A stretch of 64,000 nt of DNA from Pseudomonas nitroreducens (GCF_014204515.1 NZ_JACHLI010000032.1:1-64000), one strand, 5' to 3'. Positions 47,234-55,054 are shown, numbered from the stretch's first letter. Made by a program: numbers and translations. The notes: generated by a model from the sequence alone, not told the origin.

Positions 47234-47746
47234 ATGCCGAAACAACGTGTGGAGTTCGGGTGCAAGTGGTTCGATGTGGTGGTGCAGGACGACAAGTACT
47301 TCATCGTCAAAGAGCCGAAGGAAATCAACGGCGCCGTGGTTGTCGGCGTGCGCCGCTTTGACGGGGTGTTGCACGTGGCCATGGTCGAACAGTACCGCCC
47401 GGCAATCGGCGAATCCTCTCTGGAGCTGCCGCGTGGCCGCATCGAAGATGGCCAAGACCCCGTCGACGCCGGCTTGCGTGAGCTGAACGAGGAGACCGGC
47501 TACACAGCCAAGCCGGAATCTGCGCAGATCATCGGCAAGCTGCACACCAACAACTCGCTTTTGGCCAGCGCGGTGATGATTGTGTTCGCCGAAATCAGCG
47601 ACACGCCCCAGGGCGAGCTCGACGGCGAAGTGCAGGTGGTCTCATATTACAAGCCCGAGGAGCTGTTTGGCCTGCTGGGCACCAAGATCACCGACAGCCA
47701 CACCATCGCCGGCCTGACGTTCGCCAGACAGCGCGGCCTGTTGTAA
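47234..47746 (+). CDS. Nudix hydrolase, ADP-ribose pyrophosphatase-like
   Basis: Predicted to cut ADP-ribose or a similar nucleoside diphosphate derivative to AMP and a sugar phosphate. 170 residues; EQYRPAIGESSLELPRGRIE (about 53-72) and a Nudix box GRIEDGQDPVDAGLRELNEE (about 68-87) with the metal-binding RE-x-x-EE intact. The box's first Glu, after G-x5, is Gln here (Gln74), an unusual change. ATG 47234 follows GAGGAG by 9 bases; ATG 47228 is too close. Third or fourth gene after nadD, so it may recycle ADP-ribose from NAD breakdown or lower the effector of NrtR. Confidence 0.9.
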   Translation: MPKQRVEFGCKWFDVVVQDDKYFIVKEPKEINGAVVVGVRRFDGVLHVAMVEQYRPAIGESSLELPRGRIEDGQDPVDAGLRELNEETGYTAKPESAQIIGKLHTNNSLLASAVMIVFAEISDTPQGELDGEVQVVSYYKPEELFGLLGTKITDSHTIAGLTFARQRGLL

Positions 47747-47764
47747 GGTCAGAGTGAGAGGGCA

Positions 47765-48244
47765 ATGAGGCCGGAGCAGATGCAGAACACGAAACAGGTC
47801 GACGCGGTGAAGCTGGGCCAGGTGCAGGACATCGCCGAGATGACGAGGCAGATGTTCGTGTCGATTCTCAAAGACTCGGGCTACCAGCGCACGGCCGGCA
47901 GTTGTCTGCACGCCTCTTACTTGTGCTGGTCACTGATCAGCAAGTTCGCTGACCTGACGTGCCGGATAGTCGGCGGCGGGGGCGAGGGATTCGGCGGCAT
48001 CATCGTGGATGGCAAAACCCACGGGCACTACTGGGTTGAAGTGATGATCGATGAGCAGTGCTACATCGTCGACATTACTGCCGATCAGTTTGGCCTGCCG
48101 GAGGTCATCGTCGCGCCAGCAGCAGAAGCGCCAGCCACATACCAGCCCGATGACCAACTGGCCGTTAACGCCCATGTGGCAGAGCTTGAGGCTTGGCTAA
48201 ATCCGGTGGGCACCGTCGATTCAGAAGGAGTGAGTGATGACTGA
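47765..48244 (+). CDS. Putative transglutaminase/papain-like hydrolase, Cys-His-Asp
   Basis: A 159-residue protein with a likely triad: Cys47 in TAGSCLHASYLCWSL, His88 in KTHGHYWVEV and Asp103 in CYIVDITADQFG. This order and spacing is that of compact transglutaminase-like/arylamine-acetyltransferase-like cysteine enzymes, which cut or transfer amide bonds. The C terminus (about 115-159) is an Ala/Pro/Glu-rich tail. A ribosome site GAGAGGG precedes ATG 47765. It overlaps the next gene by 8 bases. Substrate unknown; protein deamidation or peptide amide cleavage are possibilities. Confidence 0.65.
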   Translation: MRPEQMQNTKQVDAVKLGQVQDIAEMTRQMFVSILKDSGYQRTAGSCLHASYLCWSLISKFADLTCRIVGGGGEGFGGIIVDGKTHGHYWVEVMIDEQCYIVDITADQFGLPEVIVAPAAEAPATYQPDDQLAVNAHVAELEAWLNPVGTVDSEGVSDD

Positions 48245-48569
48245 GAAGGATGATTTTGGCACTTGCGCACCAGATGTGGCCCAGTTCTTCATCGAACACC
48301 TGGTTAAACAAGCAAGCTATGCGGCCATGCACACGGCCTGGTACAAGAACCTTTGGAGCGCCAGTAACTGGCAGGTGGTAAAGGTTTCCATCGACGAGAT
48401 GAAGTTTCAGACCTGGCCGGTTCCAAATCAGGACGACTGTGAGGAGAGCGTTCTCACCGCCTTTGGCACTGTTACCGCCTACGGTGAGACCAAACGGTTC
48501 AGCTGGCCTTTGCGCAAAGGGCTTTTGGTCGAGCACGGCATTCTCAATCCCTTGGAGATTATGAACTAA
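48237..48569 (+). CDS. Hypothetical protein, 110 aa
   Basis: Function not recognised. ATG 48237 lies 6 bases after AAGGAG and overlaps the end of the Cys-His-Asp gene, so it is translated with it. A compact protein with Trp residues (TAWYKNLWSASNWQVVKVS, KFQTWPVPNQDDCEESV) and one pair of cysteines. It may be the partner or inhibitor of the preceding enzyme. Confidence 0.65.
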   Translation: MTEKDDFGTCAPDVAQFFIEHLVKQASYAAMHTAWYKNLWSASNWQVVKVSIDEMKFQTWPVPNQDDCEESVLTAFGTVTAYGETKRFSWPLRKGLLVEHGILNPLEIMN

Positions 48570-48679
48570 GCTCCTTTAGCCGGAAATTCAATCGTGTTGC
48601 CGGTATCCCTCATCGAGTAACATGAAGGTATCTGCGGCCCTGTGCCGCTTCCAGTATTGAGAACCAGAGAGACTGCCCA

Positions 48680-49144
48680 ATGGAAATGAGCGTGTACACC
48701 GAGGCCCAGCGCCTTGAGATCTATCGCCTTCGCTCTGTCGTTGGCACTCACCTGGGCGAGCCCGAGCGCGTGACCTGGGCCATCCAGGACAAAGAGCTGG
48801 TCGGCTACATCATCGACCTGCCGACCGAAGCCCAGGCTGACCAGTACCTGACTGACCGCGAAGCGGCCGAACCCGGCGTCGTTGAGAGGGAAGGGCTGCA
48901 CAAGGTGCGCTGCTCCCATTGGGAGGACTACCTGGGCCTGCACGGCGAATGCGCGGCATCGCAACGCTTCCAGGAGTGGGCTTTTGCCCAAGACGCGCTC
49001 GCCGGCCGCACTCCCGCCGACTTCGCTGGCCAGGCAAGCCCGCACCAGCCGCTGCTGGTGGTGGTTGCGTCCAAAGTGATCCCAGGCTTCAGCTTCCCGC
49101 TTCCCTACGTGGAAGAGGCGCCACTGCTGATCGTGGGGGAGTGA
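48680..49144 (+). CDS. Hypothetical protein, 154 aa; free copy of the N-terminal domain of the next gene
   Basis: Function not recognised, but residues 60-115 (PGVVEREGLHKVRCSHWEDY followed by LGLHGECAASQRFQEWAF) align with residues 80-120 of the next protein (PSVVEREGYRVVVNDLWPDY followed by QALSGHNSGSSRFLDWAL). The two genes are 3 bases apart, so a domain has been duplicated, or a fusion and a free form kept side by side. Start ATG 48680; ATG 48686 is possible. Likely a small binding domain. Confidence 0.72.
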   Translation: MEMSVYTEAQRLEIYRLRSVVGTHLGEPERVTWAIQDKELVGYIIDLPTEAQADQYLTDREAAEPGVVEREGLHKVRCSHWEDYLGLHGECAASQRFQEWAFAQDALAGRTPADFAGQASPHQPLLVVVASKVIPGFSFPLPYVEEAPLLIVGE

Positions 49145-49147
49145 TCC

Positions 49148-50233
49148 ATGAAGCTCTCGAACCAGTCGGCCGGTGAACTGCATGAACAGCGCACTCAGTG
49201 GGTTCGTAAGCTCGCTGAAGAACGCTGGGGTGAGCTGCGTAAGCGTGACGCTCAGATCGGCCAGATGATGGGCGAGATCCCTGAAAAGCACTGGATGATC
49301 CTGGGTAGCTCCGGCGGCTACTGCTTCGACGGGAAGGGCCCGCTGGGCGAGAAGTCCGTCAAGCAGTACTTCTCGGAGATGAAACCCAGCGTCGTCGAGC
49401 GCGAGGGGTATCGGGTCGTGGTGAATGACCTGTGGCCCGATTATCAGGCGCTGAGCGGTCACAACAGCGGCTCGTCGCGCTTCCTTGATTGGGCCCTGCG
49501 CTTGCCAGAGCTCGCTCAATCGCTCGCCAGAGCGCTGACTGAGATCCGTGAGGGGGAGTCGCTGCCTTTCCTCCTCGCGAACGAAATCCTCAGCGAGCCG
49601 GCACCGGCACCTGCTCGCCTTGCGCCAGCAGCAGATCGCCGTCTTGCATGGGTAGACCTGGAAACCAGCTCGTTCACTGAGCTGGACAAGAAAAAGGTTT
49701 ACAGCGCTGACGTCTTAGAAATTGGCTTGGCCGTCACCGACTGCCAATTCAACCTGATCGCGTCGACCAGCATCGTGATCCATCACGACCCCCTGCAGGT
49801 CATGGCCAAGTGCGACGACGTCGTCCGGGAGATGCACGAGAAGAATGGTCTCTTCGCCGATATGGCAGTCGCGACCATGACCCTGGAAGAGGCCGAGCGC
49901 GCCGCCGTGGCGTTCCTTGAAAAGCACGGCGTCACCCAGAAAGGCTCGCCGATGTGCGGCAATGGCGTCACCTTCGACCGGATCTTCACTGAAGCCCGCA
50001 TGCCGTTCCTGAACAACTTCCTCCACTACCGAAATCTTGATGTGTCTGCGGTGAAGGAATTCATGAAGACGGTAGACCCGCGCGTTGAGCTGCAGAAGCG
50101 CGCCACTCACCGGGCCAAGGACGATATTCTGGAGTCTATTCAGGAGGCGAAGAAGCTAAGGGCTCTGCTGGCCCCAGGCATCGAAGCAATCCTGGGTCAG
50201 CAGAAGAGTGCAGAGCTGGAGCTGGGCCGTTAA
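49148..50233 (+). CDS. Oligoribonuclease-like DEDDh exonuclease with N-terminal domain
   Basis: Residues 1-155 are an additional domain shared with the preceding 154-residue protein. Residues 165-350 match oligoribonuclease: WVDLETSS (Asp170, Glu172) with VLEIGLAVTD, MHEKNGLF, CGNGVTFDRIFTEARMPFLN, LHYRNLDVSAVKEFMK and HRAKDDILESIQEAKKL with the catalytic His and final Asp. Oligoribonuclease degrades 2-5-nt RNA, including pGpG; the extra domain is unusual. It is convergent with the next gene, stops overlapping by 4 bases. It may act with the RNA-repair proteins or control di-nucleotide levels. Confidence 0.85.
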   Translation: MKLSNQSAGELHEQRTQWVRKLAEERWGELRKRDAQIGQMMGEIPEKHWMILGSSGGYCFDGKGPLGEKSVKQYFSEMKPSVVEREGYRVVVNDLWPDYQALSGHNSGSSRFLDWALRLPELAQSLARALTEIREGESLPFLLANEILSEPAPAPARLAPAADRRLAWVDLETSSFTELDKKKVYSADVLEIGLAVTDCQFNLIASTSIVIHHDPLQVMAKCDDVVREMHEKNGLFADMAVATMTLEEAERAAVAFLEKHGVTQKGSPMCGNGVTFDRIFTEARMPFLNNFLHYRNLDVSAVKEFMKTVDPRVELQKRATHRAKDDILESIQEAKKLRALLAPGIEAILGQQKSAELELGR

Positions 50234-51201
50234 AGGCCCAGTACTGCATCCTTGTCGTACTTGTTGGTGGTCGATTCCTGCATCAGCTGACGCATGGTCT
50301 CAGCGTCGTAAGTACCCATCCTCGGGTTATCCAACTTCCCGTCCAGGATCAGCCTGGTCATAGCATCTGGATGCGTACTGGGCTGGTTATCCAGCTTCCC
50401 GTCGAGAATGAGCTGGGTCATTGCGTCAGGGTGCTGAGTGCCATCCACCTGTGGCGCGTCATCAGCCATTTCAGCATCGGTTGCCAGAGCCTGCGCAGCT
50501 GCTTCAGCGTTCTTGGCGTAGTCCGGGTTCGACTGGTTGTCGTACCGGTCGTTGTAGTACTTGTAGAACGGCTCGGTCTCACCACCACGCTGAGCGATAC
50601 CTTCTTCGGTGGCGTAGCGAGTGACCAGTTCCTCTGGCATTTCATTACCGTCAAAGGCTGCGTCGACCAGAGCCATCATACGTTTCTGGTCGGCGTCACG
50701 TACTTCCTGAGGCTGTGCGGAGCGCGCATCACGCTCGGCTTGACGGATCTTGGCGATCTCGGTGAGCTTGATGGCTTCTAGGCGGGCGCTGACTTCGGCC
50801 AGCTTGGCCTTCGTCTGGATCTCTTCGCGCTGGGTCACGTACTCATAGGTGTCCTTGATCTCGCTGCCGGCTACGAGTGTCATTGCTACCGGGCCGGCGG
50901 CCGAGGAGAACAGGACATTTCCAACGCTACCCATCGCCTGGCGCAGCGGCGAGACGTCGGCAGGAGAGGGCTCCTGGTCGCTGATGCCGGCGGTCACCTC
51001 GATCCCGTTCTTGAACCCCGTCCAGAATCCAGGCTCGTCGGCCATCGCTTTGCCCGGAGTGGCCACCGACATGACCGTGGCCAGGGTCAGCGCCAGCGTA
51101 ACACCCAGTTTCTTGGCGGAGGGCCCGCTCTCGAAAACAGCCGCTTTGGTGGCTCCCAGCTTCTCCAGAAGCTTGGATTTGAACGTCGGCTCTTTGCTCA
51201 T
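50230..51201 (-). CDS. Secreted or membrane-anchored protein, 323 aa, with tandem repeats
   Basis: A long basic N-terminal region (about 30 residues) precedes a hydrophobic segment LGVTLALTLATVMSVATPGKA and an A-M-A site, so it is exported or anchored. The middle has a coiled-coil Lys/Ala/Glu stretch (EIQTKAKLAEVSARLEAIK). Near the end lie two copies of HPDAMT-Q/R-LILDGKLDN (about residues 257-294), duplicated in the DNA as well. Ends DAVLGL. ATG overlaps the stop of the upstream gene (ATGA). Function unknown. Confidence 0.75.
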   Translation of the reverse strand: MSKEPTFKSKLLEKLGATKAAVFESGPSAKKLGVTLALTLATVMSVATPGKAMADEPGFWTGFKNGIEVTAGISDQEPSPADVSPLRQAMGSVGNVLFSSAAGPVAMTLVAGSEIKDTYEYVTQREEIQTKAKLAEVSARLEAIKLTEIAKIRQAERDARSAQPQEVRDADQKRMMALVDAAFDGNEMPEELVTRYATEEGIAQRGGETEPFYKYYNDRYDNQSNPDYAKNAEAAAQALATDAEMADDAPQVDGTQHPDAMTQLILDGKLDNQPSTHPDAMTRLILDGKLDNPRMGTYDAETMRQLMQESTTNKYDKDAVLGL

Positions 51202-51500
51202 CGTGGTGCTCCAGAGTAAACGACCTGCAGCATGACTTCTTCCTGGGTGTCCGGATCGAACACCACCAGGGGCAGATCGAGGTGAATGGCTTCAACGCAG
51301 CGCTGGTCTATGCCGGCCAGGCGCAGGGATTTGAATTTGCTCACAATGAGGAGGTCACCGCCGACGAGCTGGGCCGATTCGGGCGTCGCCGGCATGGCGC
51401 CGACGGGCTCTACGGAATCAGCGGAAACGGCGAGGCAGACAGGCTTCTGGTGGTCATTGAAGCAGACGGAGAGGGCATAACTGGTGGCACGAGCTTCCAT
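51198..51500 (-). CDS. Hypothetical protein, 100 aa
   Basis: Function not recognised. A small beta-rich protein with three cysteines (SVCFNDHQKPVCLAVSA and QRCVEA). ATG 51500 has GGAAA 7 bases upstream. It overlaps the following 323-residue gene in the ATGA manner, so the two are coupled. No membrane segment is visible. Confidence 0.65.
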   Translation of the reverse strand: MEARATSYALSVCFNDHQKPVCLAVSADSVEPVGAMPATPESAQLVGGDLLIVSKFKSLRLAGIDQRCVEAIHLDLPLVVFDPDTQEEVMLQVVYSGAPR

Positions 51501-51675
51501 GGCGCATTTCCATCAATGGGTTTCATCCATGCTACCCAAGGAGCGGCCACCCCGTAAATGAAGTGCCCAGAGTAGGGTCACCAGGCGTGCCAAGCAGCTC
51601 TTTATACGATAAATTGCAGAACCCGCCTGGTGCTCCGCTCCGGGTGCTTTCGCTTATCAACCCCTCAGGTGCCCG

Positions 51676-52287
51676 ATGTCACAAGAAGATACGAACAATC
51701 CGTCCGCCATCGTCGTTGAACGCCCCTACAGGCTGACCTCCCGCTACTCGCTCACGTCGCTGGCCATCTACATGGTCATCTTCGTGGCGGTTGCCTGCCT
51801 GGGCTTTGGCCTTCGTAAAGTCGACCCTGACTATTTCTTCATGGAAGAGAACCCGACCTACACCGCAGCGCTCTTCAAGGTCATGGAAACGAAAGAGCTG
51901 GATGGTTATTCGCGCATCAGCGTTAAGCAGAGTCTCTTCAAGAGTGAGTACGGCGCGACGATGGAGTCTGCTGATGGTTCGTTCTATGCGGCACTGGCCA
52001 GCGATTCGGCCTATGAGCGGGCCGGACTGGAGAAATATTGCCGCCGGGGATGCCCCGAATTCGTTCTGCGTAAAAATGCCGACGACAAATGGGTTGTCCT
52101 GACGCCATCGGCTGTTTTGTCTTACCCTTATAACCCCCTGAATGTGTTGGCCATCGCCCAAAAGGTCAGGGAAGCCATTCTGGTGCCGCTCAGCTGGAAG
52201 ATCGATCAGAGCCAGGCCGACGTCGAAAAGAGAAAGGCTGAGATGGGCATCCCGGTCAAGAAAGGCGAGTTCACGCCCAAGCCGTGA
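51676..52287 (+). CDS. Single-span membrane protein, 203 aa, paralogue of the next
   Basis: One membrane helix at about 27-46 (LTSLAIYMVIFVAVACLGFG) after a cytosolic N terminus; the rest is outside. Shared with the next protein are EN-P followed by a Lys/Leu-rich helix and ELDG-Y/H-x-RI/F (KELDGYSRISVKQSLFKSEY here). ATG 51676 has AGGTG upstream. Contains Cys pair KYCRRGC. Function unknown; duplicated pair suggests a hetero-complex at the membrane. Confidence 0.72.
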   Translation: MSQEDTNNPSAIVVERPYRLTSRYSLTSLAIYMVIFVAVACLGFGLRKVDPDYFFMEENPTYTAALFKVMETKELDGYSRISVKQSLFKSEYGATMESADGSFYAALASDSAYERAGLEKYCRRGCPEFVLRKNADDKWVVLTPSAVLSYPYNPLNVLAIAQKVREAILVPLSWKIDQSQADVEKRKAEMGIPVKKGEFTPKP

Positions 52288-52337
52288 GGTGAGAGGGCGC
52301 CTGTCGCCCTCTATCGTTACCTGACTAGAGGTGTTTC

Positions 52338-52814
52338 ATGAGTAAAGACATGCTGGAACGTGGCCTTGGTGGCATAGCCGCGCTATTCGTTGCTGTTGCC
52401 TTGTACTTCCTGTTCGGGCTGCACTACGTCGACTTCATTGTCTACAGCGAGAACCCCCGCATCAGTGCCGACGTGCGCAAGCTGATCAAGCCAGGGGAGC
52501 TGGATGGACACTACCGATTCGCGGTAGGTGACTTCAACGTATCCGGGCAGATCTTTGAAAGTGAGTGGGGGATGGACGTCTGGGGAGGCGAAGTTCAGCC
52601 GTTCCTCCCACTGAGTCGTGGAAACGGCAGCCCCAACTACAAGGATTATGTCGTGCGAACCGGTTTCTTGAGCGATGAGATCGTAGTGCTGACGAACCGG
52701 GACGTTTACAACTCCCCCTACAGCAGCACCGTCGCAGCACAGATGGTTGGCAACATCCGTGAGGCTATCGCACTGGCGGCGTCCTGGAAGGTCACGCCTG
52801 AGGCTAAGCCATGA
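52338..52814 (+). CDS. Single-span membrane protein, 158 aa, paralogue of the previous
   Basis: Helix at about 10-28 (LGGIAALFVAVALYFLFGL), then ENPRISADVRKLIKPGELDG and YRFAVGDFNVSGQIFESEWG, aligned with the preceding protein. The C-terminal end (TVAAQMVGNIREAIALAASW) also matches NPLNVLAIAQKVREAILVPL of its sibling. ATG 52338 has GAGGTG upstream. The next gene overlaps its stop by 4 bases. Function unknown. Confidence 0.72.
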   Translation: MSKDMLERGLGGIAALFVAVALYFLFGLHYVDFIVYSENPRISADVRKLIKPGELDGHYRFAVGDFNVSGQIFESEWGMDVWGGEVQPFLPLSRGNGSPNYKDYVVRTGFLSDEIVVLTNRDVYNSPYSSTVAAQMVGNIREAIALAASWKVTPEAKP

Positions 52815-53176
52815 CGGATGTGATCGATGGCGACATCGTCTACAAGCCTTACCTGTTGCGTCACAACAGCTTCCAGCGCTCCTGGTTCATCTTCGAGCTG
52901 GACTCTGAGCGCTGTAGAGGCGTAGAGAGCTCCAGGAAGAAGATCGAGCCCCGGCTGGCCAGGATCATCGTCGAGGACGAACAAGATCTCCTGGCGCCAG
53001 CCTACCAGGACAAGATGCAGGCCAAGGGTGAGCAGTACAGCTACATGGACGCCTTGGATGCTGTGATCCATGAGGCCACCCACAACGCCAGGCACTTCCT
53101 TGACGTGCTGCTGCCCGAGCTTCGCGCGATTGACCAGGCTTCCGGCCGCTTAAGTCTGGAAATCAGCTTCGACTGA
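52811..53176 (+). CDS. Hypothetical protein, 121 aa
   Basis: Function not recognised. Overlaps the preceding membrane-protein gene (ATGA). Mostly charged helix (RCRGVESSRKKIEPRLARII, then DAVIHEATHNARHFLDVLLP) with two His. Last gene of a three-gene unit closed by a terminator. Confidence 0.7.
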   Translation: MTDVIDGDIVYKPYLLRHNSFQRSWFIFELDSERCRGVESSRKKIEPRLARIIVEDEQDLLAPAYQDKMQAKGEQYSYMDALDAVIHEATHNARHFLDVLLPELRAIDQASGRLSLEISFD

Positions 53177-53182
53177 GCAGAG

Positions 53183-53203
53183 AGGGGCCTAACGCCCCTT
53201 TTT
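53183..53203 (+). terminator. Rho-independent terminator
   Basis: AGGGGC-ctaac-GCCCCT with T5 tail, 7 bases after the stop codon at 53176. The following 53204-53455 holds no gene but has an inverted repeat TCTCAAT...ATTGAGA near 53335-53360. Confidence 0.85.
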
Positions 53204-53455
53204 GATACCAACCGCTGTTGCCTTCTCGCATGCCGTGCTCTCTGCCGGCGCGCCTTACGCTTCCCCACTCTGGGGCTCCCAGAATCTTGACCGCTTGCTC
53301 TTGGCACGTCACTCCCGACGAAATTTGATGTTTCTCTCAATCCTCCTCTCAGATTGAGAAGGCTTTGTTGAGAAGACCAACGTAGGAGAGAGAAGGCGCT
53401 GACAAGAGGGCTCTTTTACCAAATAATTGCAGCCCCGCGTTTAGGAAGTTGTTGC

Positions 53456-53710
53456 ATGTACCGCACCTCTCGCGACCGCAAGGTCGACAGCATTCTGTCT
53501 CAGCTAGAAAAGAGCGGCTTCACCATCCAGGCTGGCAAGCAGCGCATCCTCGCGCTCCTCACCAATGGCGGCACCGCCTTCGTGAAGGCCGGAATCGTCG
53601 ACTGCTGCCTTCGCATGGTCGGTGATCACCTGGACATCGATCTCAGCCCAATGCCCCCACGAGCTGGCCAGCCCCACGGGTATCTGGTGAGGGCGACGGT
53701 TGGGGGGTGA
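53456..53710 (+). CDS. Hypothetical protein, 84 aa
   Basis: Function not recognised. ATG 53456 follows AGGAAG. A small basic protein with an N-terminal Arg/Lys-rich helix (YRTSRDRKVDSILSQLEKSG) and a Cys pair (VDCCLRM). May bind nucleic acid, but no known motif is seen. Confidence 0.6.
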   Translation: MYRTSRDRKVDSILSQLEKSGFTIQAGKQRILALLTNGGTAFVKAGIVDCCLRMVGDHLDIDLSPMPPRAGQPHGYLVRATVGG

Positions 53711-53857
53711 GTTTGCTCGGGATATTGCTTACAGTATGTAAGGGCTTTGCATTCAAACGAGTGCCTGCTCACTGCCGGCGGCGGGTCTCCTGTTCGCCAG
53801 CGTACTGAAGTAGGGGCGAATTCTTCGCCGAGTAACGATCATCAAGTGAGGTGGGGG

Positions 53858-54202
53858 ATGGGGTTCCGGTCTGTCTGTCTTGTCGCGTGCGCTGCTGTGA
53901 TGGCAATGCTGGTTGGGTGCGAAGATCCGCACAAGCCTACAAAGGCCGTAATCACGAAGGTGGATACCTGGGCGCAGGATGAGGCCAACAAGGCCGGCCT
54001 GCAGGTGGGGAAGTTCGTTGACGTGAAGAAGCCGGAGTACTTCAGCTACTGCGTGCCGGTGAACGGTGACCTCATCCTTTTCAAGCCCGACGATGGCACG
54101 GGTGATGGCCATGGCACCGCGCGTCGCCTGGAGCGCCATAGCCCGGTATGCCAAAGGACTGACTCTTCCTACAAGGAAGGCATCTACGTCCACAACAAGT
54201 GA
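53858..54202 (+). CDS. Small lipoprotein, 114 aa
   Basis: Signal and lipobox: FRSVCLVACAAVMAMLVGC with lipidated Cys at about residue 21. The mature part holds two further cysteines (FSYCVPVNGDLI and SPVCQRTD) and ends YKEGIYVHNK. ATG 53858 has GAGG 6 bases upstream; the longer frame to 53747 is discounted because the signal would be internal. Probably in the periplasm or outer membrane. Function unknown. Confidence 0.7.
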   Translation: MGFRSVCLVACAAVMAMLVGCEDPHKPTKAVITKVDTWAQDEANKAGLQVGKFVDVKKPEYFSYCVPVNGDLILFKPDDGTGDGHGTARRLERHSPVCQRTDSSYKEGIYVHNK

Positions 54203-54306
54203 CAGTGTGGCCCGGTCTCTCCGGGTCATATCAAATTGTCACGACAGACTGGATATCCTCCGGGAACTGGATAAAATAACCCTTCCAGTAGAGCAAGGAG
54301 CTGGAC

Positions 54307-54567
54307 ATGGAATTTCTTGAGTTCGTCGCCGAAGTAGCCAGCCGCCCCGAGTTTGTTGCCGAGTTCAATCGGCTGACCAACAGCAACGTGACGTTCACTG
54401 ACGACCGCACGCCGCTCGAGCGCGCCATCGACAAGGTTACCGGCCGCCAGGCGGAAATGGACGCGAACGAGCAGGAAGATGTCGTCAACTTCGTGTCTTT
54501 TTGCCTCTTCGACCTCTGGCCGCAAGTACCGCAGGAGCTGAAATCTCCAGCCTATGCGATCCACTAG
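54307..54567 (+). CDS. Hypothetical acidic protein, 86 aa
   Basis: Function not recognised. Acidic and Phe-rich (FLEFVAEVASRPEFVAEFNR), with a segment DDRTPLERAIDKVTGRQ typical of small phage and plasmid proteins. ATG 54307 has a GGAG site (AAGGAGCTGGAC). It overlaps the following HTH gene by 14 bases, so the two are made together. Confidence 0.68.
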   Translation: MEFLEFVAEVASRPEFVAEFNRLTNSNVTFTDDRTPLERAIDKVTGRQAEMDANEQEDVVNFVSFCLFDLWPQVPQELKSPAYAIH

Positions 54568-54829
54568 CGCCAAGGATCTTCCGAGGATCGAGGCGGGTTC
54601 TCTCGTCGCAGAACACTTCGAGCTGCTCTTGGCCGGCACCAGGGCCGACAGCCAGCGCGTGGTCGATTCGCTGCGCGCGCACCTGGTCGATGGCCAGGAC
54701 GCCAAAGTTGCTCAAGCCAAGCATGGCGTGTCTGCCTCTGAGTTTTCCCGTCTATACAAGTCGCTACGCGTCCAGCACGTCCGCGCCATGAGCCTCGCGC
54801 CGTTCTACAGCCTCGCCCAGCAGGCTTGA
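54554..54829 (+). CDS. Small HTH regulator, KorA/TrfB- or PapB-like
   Basis: A 91-residue protein whose centre reads LRAHLVDGQDAKVAQAKHGVSASEFSRLYK (in parts: DGQDAKVAQAKHGV, SASEFSRL), the pattern of a helix-turn-helix in which the recognition helix follows S-x-S/E-F-S-R, as in KorA/TrfB and PapB-type plasmid or fimbrial regulators. It probably controls genes of this region. Overlaps the preceding gene and is 3 bases from the next. Confidence 0.6.
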   Translation: MRSTSAKDLPRIEAGSLVAEHFELLLAGTRADSQRVVDSLRAHLVDGQDAKVAQAKHGVSASEFSRLYKSLRVQHVRAMSLAPFYSLAQQA

Positions 54830-54832
54830 TCC

Positions 54833-55054
54833 GTGGAGCAGAGGACTGATCGTCTGGCTCGTGATCTTCGTCTGTGCCCTTGGTGCCAAAAACCGCCCGT
54901 CCTCAACCAGGATTTGGATCTGACCTGGAGTGTCGCCTGCAGGAATACCCTGTGCCCAGTGATGCCGATCTCCAAGTCATTCGAGACGGCCTTCGCTGCA
55001 ATCCGGGCCTGGAACGGCGTCATGCCGGCGCCGTTGCGCGTAGTCCAGTCTTGA
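54833..55054 (+). CDS. Lar-like zinc-ribbon protein, 73 aa, GTG start
   Basis: CPWCQKPP (about 15-22), WSVACRNTLCPVMP (about 32-45) and a C-terminal AFAAIRAWNGVM give the pattern C-x-x-C ... C-x-x-x-x-C and AxxAWN of the Lar family, small proteins that in prophage Rac relieve type I restriction. It may protect the element from host restriction, but the family includes members without known role. GTG at 54833 is the only start near. Third gene of a small run of three. Confidence 0.6.
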   Translation: MEQRTDRLARDLRLCPWCQKPPVLNQDLDLTWSVACRNTLCPVMPISKSFETAFAAIRAWNGVMPAPLRVVQS

